Source: Corynebacterium tuberculostearicum
GTDB lineage: Bacteria; Actinomycetota; Actinomycetes; Mycobacteriales; Mycobacteriaceae
Length of the DNA stretch: 64,000 bases
Reading direction: 5' to 3'
NCBI RefSeq assembly: GCF_030503735.1
Contig: NZ_CP073096.1
Span: 1,922,001 to 1,986,000 of the forward strand
Part shown: in pieces, positions 9,000-17,000 of the stretch
How positions within the stretch are numbered: position 1 is the stretch's first letter
Layout: each line of letters begins with the position of its first letter
Made by a program: the position numbers and the translations under genes
The notes under the pieces: generated by a model
Database searches by the model: none
Seen by the model: the letters and a program-made list of their open reading frames with translations, nothing else
Told to the model about the DNA's origin: nothing

Positions 9000-9344
9000 A
9001 TGAGCGCCTGTGGGCCTAGCGTTGTGGATGTGATCACCTGTGTCGTCCACTACACCATCGACCCCGACCAGATCGCAGCCTTTGAACAGTTCGCCCGCGC
9101 TTGGATGCGGCATGTCGACGAACACGGCGGCACCCACCACGGGTACTACCTACCCGCGGAAGGTGTGAGTGACCGTGCGGAATCCCTGTTCAGCTTCCCC
9201 AGCCTGGCTGCCTACGAGCAGTACCGCACCTTGTTCGGCACCCACTCGGACTTCATCGCCGCTGACCGGATTCGAGACGAGTCCGAGTGCGTCCTGCGGT
9301 ACGAGCGCACCTTCATGCGGCCGCTCCTACCCCAGGGACACTGA
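9000..9344 (+). CDS. NIPSNAP-like small protein
   Basis: A 114-residue protein of the dimeric alpha-beta barrel/NIPSNAP type: VITCVVHYTIDPDQIAAFEQFARAW at the start, then HHGYYLP and FSFPSLAAYEQYRTLF. It follows the SMR pair on the same strand after 69 bases and may belong to that module, although a separate transcript is possible. The ATG at 9000 is chosen over one 42 bases upstream because family homology begins with VVDVITCV. The biochemical role is not known. Confidence 0.7.
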   Translation: MSACGPSVVDVITCVVHYTIDPDQIAAFEQFARAWMRHVDEHGGTHHGYYLPAEGVSDRAESLFSFPSLAAYEQYRTLFGTHSDFIAADRIRDESECVLRYERTFMRPLLPQGH

Positions 9345-9402
9345 AAGGGACTCCGGCAGCACGCTCGGCACAACCCACAACGCCGCAGGTCAGCGCGTAC
9401 AG

Positions 9403-9609
9403 ATGGGTGTAGCTTATATTTCCTTCCAGCCCTACAGGGCTAGATGTTCGGGGGCTACCTAACATGGTTCAGATCCTTGCTCGCAATACGAGCGCAACGA
9501 CCTTAGTCATATACCGCAGTACAAACCGGGAAACTGTCACCGAGTTGGGGCTTGTCCTAATTGTTTTCCGTTAAAGCATGCTCCGGCCGCCTCGTTCGCC
9601 AACATCTAA
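9403..9609 (+). pseudogene. Degenerate copy of the small ORF at 12786
   Basis: The sequence starts like the intact small ORF at 12786-12998 (MGVAYISFQP against MAVDYLSSQP) but meets a stop after 19 codons. It regains similarity at YERNDLS and ends in the same cysteine-containing tail (CPNCFPLKHAP). The copies differ in the tail by a 6-base indel that keeps the frame. This supports a once-coding sequence carried with the duplicated cassette. Confidence 0.5.
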
Positions 9610-9622
9610 AGTTTACTTTTCT

Positions 9623-10087
9623 CTAGGCAAGGAACGACGTTTCAAGAAAGTCCTCAAGACTCCAATATTCAGGATCAAACCAGGCAACGCCTTCGTCGAC
9701 TTCGACTGCGACTAAGTGGTCAGGTAGGAGGATGAGGAAATCGTTTATCTCGGTGCGGATTCCTTGGCGTTGTAGCTCTTGTGCGACTCGTTCAGTGCTC
9801 TCCTGTGCGGTCTCGGCGGGGCGACGATTAAGGTCAACACCATAGAAAGTATCCGTGATTGGTACCTCCAGGTACTTCATTTCAACGGTGACGCATTTAC
9901 CGTCTTCCACGCAGCACACAATCTTGCGGCCAGGATCACCGGGCTCGAGTGTTTCGATATCGACCCAGCCTTCAAACTGTTCCTCATACGTATCCGCACC
10001 TAATTCCGAGTCATAGCATGCTTTAGTGGCCTGGTTCACCGTCATTCCGGGTTGTACGGGCAAGGGACAGGTACCTTCAATTTTCAT
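9623..10087 (-). CDS. Unknown 154-residue protein, copy A
   Basis: I do not recognise this family. The protein is acidic and soluble, with no signal peptide or membrane segment, and has two cysteine pairs (CCVEDGKC in the middle). It is identical in sequence to the product of 13012-13476. It follows the 133-residue gene on the same strand after about 100 bases. Size, acidity and position downstream of a toxin gene fit an immunity protein or chaperone; this is inference. A GGAAG ribosome site precedes the ATG. Confidence 0.7.
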   Translation of the reverse strand: MKIEGTCPLPVQPGMTVNQATKACYDSELGADTYEEQFEGWVDIETLEPGDPGRKIVCCVEDGKCVTVEMKYLEVPITDTFYGVDLNRRPAETAQESTERVAQELQRQGIRTEINDFLILLPDHLVAVEVDEGVAWFDPEYWSLEDFLETSFLA

Positions 10088-10192
10088 TTTCGCGATGCAC
10101 TTCCTTTTTCGTCGGTTGTTTAGTACGCCAAGGTCTTCGGTTAGGCTGTCGCGTAAGTCAGACGGCGCACTCGTGTGATTGAAATTGGCTGG

Positions 10193-10594
10193 CTATTCCC
10201 AGCAAATAGCCACGACTTTGCCGAATTGGTATGACAATGCGATTGTTCCATTGTCGTGGGGAATGGTTATGCCGTCACGGTTATGTTCAAATTCGATCCC
10301 CACATCTTTTAGGGCTTTGACAAACTTTCGGCTTGACAATGACAGTGGGATATCAAGGAAGCTATCTGTCTCCCGCGCGTTTAAGATTTCTACCGAGGTA
10401 ATCAATCCGTCGTTTTCAAAGCCATCAACGTCATAGTCGATTCCCCCTATCTCACATTTGCCAAAAAACTGACCCGTAGTGTCCATTTTGAGAAATGAGA
10501 TGTCTCGGGTTCGGTAATCAGACAGAAGATTTTCGTAATATGAAACAGGTACAGACAGCTGCAACGGTTCAGGTACCTCAAAATTGAACTTCAT
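10193..10594 (-). CDS. Candidate immunity protein, copy A
   Basis: A 133-residue acidic soluble protein starting at the ATG with a strong AAGGAG site; the longer reading from 10624 lacks one. It is a paralogue of 13582-13983. The C-terminal ~60 residues are identical, while residues ~18-50 differ at many places (for example RTRDISFLKMDTTGQFF against YLDISYLGIGSTGQIF). It stands directly downstream of a fossil of the toxin C-terminus, as the paralogue stands after the real toxin, so an immunity role is likely but unproven. Confidence 0.75.
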   Translation of the reverse strand: MKFNFEVPEPLQLSVPVSYYENLLSDYRTRDISFLKMDTTGQFFGKCEIGGIDYDVDGFENDGLITSVEILNARETDSFLDIPLSLSSRKFVKALKDVGIEFEHNRDGITIPHDNGTIALSYQFGKVVAICWE

Positions 10595-10683
10595 TTCTAC
10601 AACTCCTTGACGCAAGATGTTCATCTTCTCGACCCTGCCTTTTTGGAAGATTCAACTTAGACGAGGGCTCTATTCTTTGCAGT

Positions 10684-10758
10684 CTAGGCCACAAGTGTGG
10701 CGTAGTTTGGCTTCATCGCTAGATTGTCTGCCGCTCGACTGTTTCCGATACGGAGGTC
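10684..10758 (-). pseudogene. Fossil of the toxin C-terminal tail
   Basis: Read on the minus strand, these 25 codons give the same ending as the ALF-repeat toxin (RIGNSRAADNL, then KPNYATLVA and a stop), with only a few substitutions. Upstream of 10758 the frame has no further similarity to the toxin. It is therefore an orphan toxin tip left with its immunity genes after recombination. Confidence 0.85.
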
Positions 10759-10893
10759 AAGTCCCGTGTAGTGGTGTAGCCGTTTGTGCTTTCGGCTCGG
10801 TATGAAGTTCGGGGCTTGTTACTGCGATGCTTCCGCGTGTTTGGAGTCTGGAGCGCCGTTTTGAGATGCCTCAGGTTGTGTTTCGTCTGACTT

Positions 10894-11865
10894 CTATTCT
10901 GTAATAGGTGTTGAGGACCAGGAGCGGAGGGGGCCGTCGTGGAGCCCTTGGAAAAACTGGTATTTTTCTAGCGGGATACGCGCTGGGGGATCGAAGTCGG
11001 GAGCTGCTGTTAACTCATTAGTGTGTGGGTCGACAACGCATGCTGGTGTTAGACGTGCCAGATAGCCGTCTGTCCCATAGAAAGCGTCATCATATGGGGA
11101 CACACCTAGCGGAGCGAGGATGGCTTCTATCTGTTTTTCCCCAAACTGAGACCACATAATCTGCGCGTGTTCTTGTGTAAACGATTCTTGTGGAAACTCA
11201 GTGACCTTGGGCAGGGAGTCAAAATCAAAACCGTAATCCTTAAAAGGTTCACTTTGATCCTCGAGATATGACATGGAACGATGCAGCGTACCATCAGCTT
11301 TTAACTGTTTGTGGCTGCTAAAAGATCTGTAGAAGCAGCAATCAAATCGGCCTAAAGGGTCATCGGGTAATTCGGAGGGAAGCGCGCACATTATAAACTC
11401 TAATTCTCCATAGCTTGCCCGATGGAAGAAGGCTACATCGTCGGTATCTATCCACGGCGTATGCTTAATTTCGATGTAGTAAGGAACTTGTGACTCAATT
11501 TCTTTCTTGCGCGCCAAAAGGTAGGCGAATTCATCAATCCACGGCATCTTTGGCGCTTTGGTAAAGCAGCAGGGGCTAAAAACTGCGGTCCATTCTGACT
11601 CGGTGGGGACGAATACAAACTGTGTAATGTGGTTTTGCGGTTTAAGTAGCTCTGCAAGCTGGTTCCTGCCAGCAGATACCTTGTTCGTATGAACCATACA
11701 TTCGATTGTCTGGCTTTGAAGATAAAAATAAGGCTTTGTATACCGACTTTCTATTCCTGATGCCCACTGCTGAAATTCTTCAACCACGGTAGATAGTGGA
11801 AACCGAAGAAGTGCCACAGCATGGGAGACCGGTGCGATGGAATTGGTGTAGAAATACTGCGTCAT
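10894..11865 (-). CDS. Unknown 323-residue protein
   Basis: I do not recognise this family. The protein is soluble, rich in aromatic residues and cysteine (FSPCCFTKAP, FDCCFYRSF), without signal peptide or membrane helices. It starts 5 bases after the 277-residue gene ends, so the two are an operon. It lies between the two duplicated cassettes, downstream of the toxin on the same strand. It could be an immunity protein for another toxin allele, or one half of a separate two-protein system. There is no frameshift. Confidence 0.7.
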   Translation of the reverse strand: MTQYFYTNSIAPVSHAVALLRFPLSTVVEEFQQWASGIESRYTKPYFYLQSQTIECMVHTNKVSAGRNQLAELLKPQNHITQFVFVPTESEWTAVFSPCCFTKAPKMPWIDEFAYLLARKKEIESQVPYYIEIKHTPWIDTDDVAFFHRASYGELEFIMCALPSELPDDPLGRFDCCFYRSFSSHKQLKADGTLHRSMSYLEDQSEPFKDYGFDFDSLPKVTEFPQESFTQEHAQIMWSQFGEKQIEAILAPLGVSPYDDAFYGTDGYLARLTPACVVDPHTNELTAAPDFDPPARIPLEKYQFFQGLHDGPLRSWSSTPITE

Positions 11866-11870
11866 TGTTT

Positions 11871-12704
11871 TTAGTTCCCTTCGTGTTCGCGGTCCCAGGT
11901 GTGTTCGCGACGTTCAAATAAAGTGCATGGTCCGTACTTTTTAGGCAAAGGGTATCCACTATTGATAAGTGTTGCACGCCCAGTGAGGAACTGTCTGTTG
12001 AAGGGATCGAGTCCAAAAAGCTGTGCGCATTCGAAGAGGTCTTCGGTAGTAAACCGCTTGCGTAGTGGACCTTTTTTGGTTTTGAGTCTTTCTAGTCCGG
12101 GGAAGGCAAATTCTTCGCCGTCAGGCCAGTCGGTAAAAGCCTGGAACCGGGTTTCTCCTTCCCCGATTCCTACAGAAAAATAGTCGTAATTGCGGATCTC
12201 GGCCGTCGGAGTCGAAGCGCCGACGGCAGCTCGGATATCGTAGGAGCAAACGGTGACATTCTTGCTACCAGAGCCGACGTTCCACCCTTCGACAATTTTT
12301 CGTTCATCTGGCTCATCCACGATTAGTACCTCTGTCATGCTAGGAACATAGGGAATACTTCCTGCTATCCCAATGAACTCCAGAAAGCGTGGGTACTCTA
12401 AGGGATCATCGCTGATAAACCACACCCAATCGGGATTCGTGGTTTCTAAGACTGCTGCCCAACGACGAGGAAACTTCGGATCGTGTACCCCAAGGCGTAG
12501 CGCATGGGGAAGATCATCGACGGTGGTATCAATGTTCACGTATTGCTGTGACCAGTAACTATTAGCAGCATCCTGATGTGTAAAGAAAGCACGGGACTGT
12601 GCGGCAGCCTCAACCGCATAATCATAAGGTAGCTTCAAAAATAACTGATCATAAGAATACGGGGCTAGCAGATAGTCAATATCTCGCCGCAGGTACACAC
12701 TCAT
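11871..12704 (-). CDS. Unknown 277-residue protein
   Basis: I do not recognise this family. It is a soluble, acidic protein with many Tyr, Trp and Phe residues (WVWFISDDPLEYPRFLEFIG) and no export signal. It is coupled to the 323-residue gene that follows. It begins about 300 bases beyond the end of cassette copy B, on the toxin strand. Both genes are intact, which argues that they are under selection. An immunity role is a guess from position only. Confidence 0.7.
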   Translation of the reverse strand: MSVYLRRDIDYLLAPYSYDQLFLKLPYDYAVEAAAQSRAFFTHQDAANSYWSQQYVNIDTTVDDLPHALRLGVHDPKFPRRWAAVLETTNPDWVWFISDDPLEYPRFLEFIGIAGSIPYVPSMTEVLIVDEPDERKIVEGWNVGSGSKNVTVCSYDIRAAVGASTPTAEIRNYDYFSVGIGEGETRFQAFTDWPDGEEFAFPGLERLKTKKGPLRKRFTTEDLFECAQLFGLDPFNRQFLTGRATLINSGYPLPKKYGPCTLFERREHTWDREHEGN

Positions 12705-12785
12705 CTTTAAATCCCTTGGACCTGACCCGTTTCTGAATCAAGGAAGTAGTCGGCGTCACGGTTAAAATGTGTGGAGTATCCAGAC

Positions 12786-12998
12786 ATGGCAGTAGATTAT
12801 CTTTCTTCCCAGCCCAACTGGGCGGATATCAGGCACCCACCAAACAGGGGGGCAGAACCTTACCCGCTTTACGAGCGCAACGACCTTAGTCGTATACCGC
12901 AGTACAAAGTGGGAAACTGGAACCTTCACCAAGTTGAGGCTTGTCCTAATTGTTTTCCGTTAAAGCATGCTCCGGCCGCCTCGTTCGCTAACGTCTAA
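12786..12998 (+). CDS. Small convergent ORF of cassette copy B
   Basis: A 70-codon plus-strand ORF facing the immunity genes, ending in a CPNCFPLKHAP tail. A broken copy is found at 9403-9609, where differences preserve the frame in the tail. An ATG five codons upstream (12771) is also open. No family was recognised; the CxxC could bind metal. It could also be the remnant of a longer gene, so the call is moderate. Confidence 0.4.
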   Translation: MAVDYLSSQPNWADIRHPPNRGAEPYPLYERNDLSRIPQYKVGNWNLHQVEACPNCFPLKHAPAASFANV

Positions 12999-13011
12999 GA
13001 ATTACTTTTCT

Positions 13012-13476
13012 CTAGGCAAGGAACGACGTTTCAAGAAAGTCCTCAAGACTCCAATATTCAGGATCAAACCAGGCAACGCCTTCGTCGACTTCGACTGCGA
13101 CTAAGTGGTCAGGTAGGAGGATGAGGAAATCGTTTATCTCGGTGCGGATTCCTTGGCGTTGTAGCTCTTGTGCGACTCGTTCAGTGCTCTCCTGTGCGGT
13201 CTCGGCGGGGCGACGATTAAGGTCAACACCATAGAAAGTATCCGTGATTGGTACCTCCAGGTACTTCATTTCAACGGTGACGCATTTACCGTCTTCCACG
13301 CAGCACACAATCTTGCGGCCAGGATCACCGGGCTCGAGTGTTTCGATATCGACCCAGCCTTCAAACTGTTCCTCATACGTATCCGCACCTAATTCCGAGT
13401 CATAGCATGCTTTAGTGGCCTGGTTCACCGTCATTCCGGGTTGTACGGGCAAGGGACAGGTACCTTCAATTTTCAT
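13012..13476 (-). CDS. Unknown 154-residue protein, copy B
   Basis: This product is identical to that of 9623-10087. It is the second gene downstream of the toxin, after the 133-residue candidate immunity gene, with about 100 bases between them. It is acidic and soluble and carries a CC..C cysteine cluster near the middle. Perfect conservation between copies while the neighbouring gene has diverged suggests either very recent duplication with focused selection on the neighbour, or local gene conversion. Confidence 0.7.
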   Translation of the reverse strand: MKIEGTCPLPVQPGMTVNQATKACYDSELGADTYEEQFEGWVDIETLEPGDPGRKIVCCVEDGKCVTVEMKYLEVPITDTFYGVDLNRRPAETAQESTERVAQELQRQGIRTEINDFLILLPDHLVAVEVDEGVAWFDPEYWSLEDFLETSFLA

Positions 13477-13581
13477 TTTCGCGATGCACTTCCTTTTTCG
13501 TCGGTTGTTTAGTACGCCAAGGTCTTCGGTTAGGCTGTCGCGTAAGTCAGACGGCGCACTCGTGTGATTGAAATTGGCTGG

Positions 13582-13983
13582 CTATTCCCAGCAAATAGCC
13601 ACGACTTTGCCGAATTGGTATGACAATGCGATTGTTCCATTGTCGTGGGGAATGGTTATGCCGTCACGGTTATGTTCAAATTCGATCCCCACATCTTTTA
13701 GGGCTTTGACAAACTTTCGGCTTGACAATGACAGTGGGATATCAAGGAAGCTATCTGTCTCCCGCGCGTCTAAGATTTCTATTGAGGTAATCAATCCGTC
13801 GTTTTCAAAGCCATCAATGTCATAGTCGATTCCCCCGATCTCACATTTGCCAAAAATTTGGCCCGTGCTGCCTATCCCGAGATAAGAAATATCTAGGTAT
13901 CGGTAATCAGACAGAATATTTTCGTAGTATGAAACAGGTACAGACCGCTGCAACGGTTCAGGTACCTCAAAATTGAACTTCAT
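13582..13983 (-). CDS. Candidate immunity protein, copy B
   Basis: A 133-residue acidic protein encoded 89 bases after the toxin stop codon, with an AAGGAG site before the ATG. Position, size, acidity and the lack of a signal peptide match immunity proteins of polymorphic toxins, which neutralise self and sibling toxin in the cytosol. No named immunity family was recognised. The N-terminal half differs from copy A, while the C-terminal half is identical. Confidence 0.78.
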   Translation of the reverse strand: MKFNFEVPEPLQRSVPVSYYENILSDYRYLDISYLGIGSTGQIFGKCEIGGIDYDIDGFENDGLITSIEILDARETDSFLDIPLSLSSRKFVKALKDVGIEFEHNRDGITIPHDNGTIALSYQFGKVVAICWE

Positions 13984-14072
13984 TTCTACAACTCCTTGAC
14001 GCAAGATCTTTATCTTCTAGACCCTGCCTTTTTGGAAGATTCAACTTAGACGAGGGCTCTATTCTTTGCAGT

Positions 14073-17000
14073 CTAGGCCACAAGTGTGGCGTAGTTTGGC
14101 TTCATTGTTAGATTGTCTGCTGCTCGGCTGTTTCCGATACGGAAGTCTTTGCTTAGGAAACCGCGGGCTAGAGCGTCGTCAATCATTTCGTCTAGCGCCT
14201 GATCATATTTTCCGGCGAACCTATTTTTGATATATTCGTATTCTCTTTGAAATGCTTCATCAATTTTCCCTTCTCGAACTAATTGGGCCTGCTCTTCTTG
14301 GTATTTCTTTGCTGAAGCCCTGTTTCCCCAGGACAAAGTATTCCTGTGATCTGCTGGGTCCATTTGAATTGCGGGAGCATTGTTAGGCTTCATTCCTTTC
14401 GGAAGTGACCCCTTTTCTTTTTTGATCACGGAAGCGGAAATGATGTGGTGCCGCTGGACCCTGAATGCTTGGAGTGGGTTGGTCCAAGCACGTGTCATAA
14501 GTTGATGGTAGTTGCCTCCTCGATAGATCCTTCCCGATATTGAACCAACAGTGCATTTTGTGCTTACAATTTTTTCAAAACGCAGGCGCTCAAGGAAGCT
14601 CGTACTATTTACCGCAAATTGAACTCGATTATTGGGTGAGGTAGATGAGCTGAGGGAAACGAGTCCGCAGGATGGGATGTTGTGAAGTTCTTTAAGCTTG
14701 GTTGAATGTTCGGCGCGTCGTGCGCTGAGCAAATGGCGGATTTCGCCAGTTTTGCTTAAGAGTCTACGCAGGACAGGTATTGCTTTGCCTGCTTTTAGAA
14801 GTTTCGAAGCTGGGAGCAGGCTTACCGCTGTCCATAGGCAACCAGAAATCTCACCATGGAAGCAGTTAATAACATCGGTAACCCCAATGAAATCAAGAAG
14901 AAGATTTAATGCTTCTTTTCCAATCGCTTCCTTTATGCTTTCGAGAATTCCGGGTGAACTTGTGTTTACGCCGTCTTGAATTTTTCCAGCTTCGTAAGCG
15001 GCCTGAAGCTCTACTTGTTCGTTTTGCCATTTTTCAGTTGCTGCTTGGTATGCAGAATCTGCAGCCTGCGCAGCGGCAGCAGCATCTTTACCAGCCGCTG
15101 CAGCCGATCCTCTTGCTTGCTCTGCAGAGGATCGTGCTTGATTAGCCGATAAGTGGGCATCTAAAGCAAAGCTTTGTGCTTGATCAGAATTCGCAGACGC
15201 TTGGTTTGCGGCTTGTTCAGCTTGGTTTGCGGCTGTATGTGCACGTTGTTGCTGTTCTTTTGCAAAATTCAGTGATTCTTGAGCCGATGCCAAAGACGTA
15301 TGTGCTCGTTGCGCTGATTGCTGGGCACGGCCAGACCATTTCGTAGCTTCCTGTGCAAATGATGCGGCTTTCCGAGCATCACCATAGGCGGAAAAGTAGG
15401 ACTCCTGTGCCTTAGCGGCTTCCTCTGCTGCTCGGTGAGCTGCAAAGAATCCTTTCTCTAACAGCGCGTTGACCTGTTGGTCATGGGTGTTCTTTTCGGC
15501 ATCATTTGCGCTTTTTCGAGCTGCTTCGATGGTGATGAACTCATTGAGCCCTTCTCGGTCTCCTAGAATTGCAGCTTCCGCAGCAGCTTTTAGTTCCGGT
15601 CCGCCTGTTCTTTCCAATTCGTAGGCTTGTTGGAGTTGATCTTCATGGAGGGCTTTGGAATAGCCGGTCCCGTTGACAAAATCATCAAGAGCATCATATG
15701 TTCCCTCGGAAATAGCTGCGTCTGCAGCTTGCTGAACTGCTTTTCCGGCGTTTTCTTTGAGGCCCCAGGCCTTTTCAAGCAGAATAGGGGTGCGAAGACG
15801 TTTCACTTCGTCGGTTGCAAACCAATGAACGACTGCACCGTCTGCATTTACCCATTCCTCGGCTCCATTGCGAACCTCCTCGTTCGGGTCGGTTGCCCAC
15901 CACGTTCTGAGTTGGTTTCGCTCATCATCTATTAACGCGGCAGAATACCCGTTTGTAGCAAACTGCCGAAGATCTTGATCTTTCCCGCTTGATAGAGCTA
16001 ATTTCGCTGCTTCGGATACGGAAGGACCGCCGACTATCGCTGCAGCAATCGTTGCATCGCGAAGCTCACTTATATCGCTTGGCTCAGAAAGGCTCGCCCC
16101 AGAGCCATCTGCCGACTCTTCAAGCTCAGAATACGCCCCCAACTTCCTTAGCGTTGCTTCAAATTTCTTACGCCTATCTAGTTGATCGCTTTTATATTTA
16201 TCGTCACGGGCCTCATCTTCATTTGCTTGAATTGCTTGGTCTTTAAGGTATTGGGCTTCTTGTTCTTGGCGCTGGGTGGCAGCTTCTTGAGATAGTTTGG
16301 CGATGTCATTGGCAAGGTTGATGGCCTCGATAGATTTTAAGGCTGCTTCTTGGGCTGATTGAGCATTAGCGCCGGCTCGTTGTGCGGCGGCAGAGGCATT
16401 GCCGGCTTCTCGTGCTGCGTCTTCTGCGGCTTGGGCGCTTTTATTTGCGTGGTCGGCGGCTTGTCGAGCTGCTGTACGGGCTTTTTGTACTAGTTCGGTA
16501 ATCTGGTTGACGATTCCGTCGACTTCGTTAGAGGCTGCTCGTGCTCGAGAGGCTGCTGCTCGTGCTCGTGCGGCACCTGCTCGTGCTTCTGCGGCGGCTT
16601 GGTCACCGGCTCCTGCGGCGGCTGCTGCTTCGGATGCGGCGGCTGCTGCCGCATCAGCATTGTTTGCAGCGCTGGCTGCGGCACCACTGGCGGTGCGGGC
16701 AAACCCGGCGGCAGCGTCTGCGTGGACAAAAGATTGCGCGGCTTTGTCAGCAGCCCGTGCAGCATCACGAGCTTGTTCGGCTGCTTGGCGCGCTTGAGAT
16801 GCCATGGAGGCGTCATAGCCTGCCGCGGAAGCACGGGATGCTGCTTCTTGGGCTGCAATACGTGCCCGAGAAGCAGCAGAGGCTGCACGAGCTAGAGCGT
16901 CGGCAGTTTGGGCTAAGGCTTGTCGTGCTTCTGCTGCTGCAGCCACTGCGTTATCGGCTACTTGGGCAGACTGATTAGCAAGCTTTCCTGCCGACGCTGC

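Larger units (their letters stand above)
9487..10758. repeat. 1.27-kb duplicated cassette, copy A
   Basis: This 1272-base segment recurs in the same orientation at 12870-14147. It contains the end of a plus-strand small ORF, two minus-strand genes and the last 25 codons of the polymorphic toxin. Large parts, including the whole 154-codon gene, appear identical. Divergence is concentrated in the 5' half of the 133-residue gene and near the ends. A recent duplication or exchange of a toxin-tail/immunity cassette is inferred. Confidence 0.93.
12870..14147. repeat. 1.27-kb duplicated cassette, copy B
   Basis: This is the partner of 9487-10758, 1278 bases long; the 6-base length difference is the in-frame indel in the small plus-strand ORF. 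Here the cassette is joined to the full toxin gene: its last 75 bases are the toxin's 3' end. It should be the active arrangement, with copy A displaced 3.4 kb downstream. Confidence 0.93.

Noticed and set aside
16399..16978. Long ORFs on the plus strand opposite the toxin gene
   Set aside because: They arise from the alanine-rich, GC-biased repeats of the toxin on the other strand; their translations are low-complexity Ala/Arg/Leu sequences without ribosome sites.
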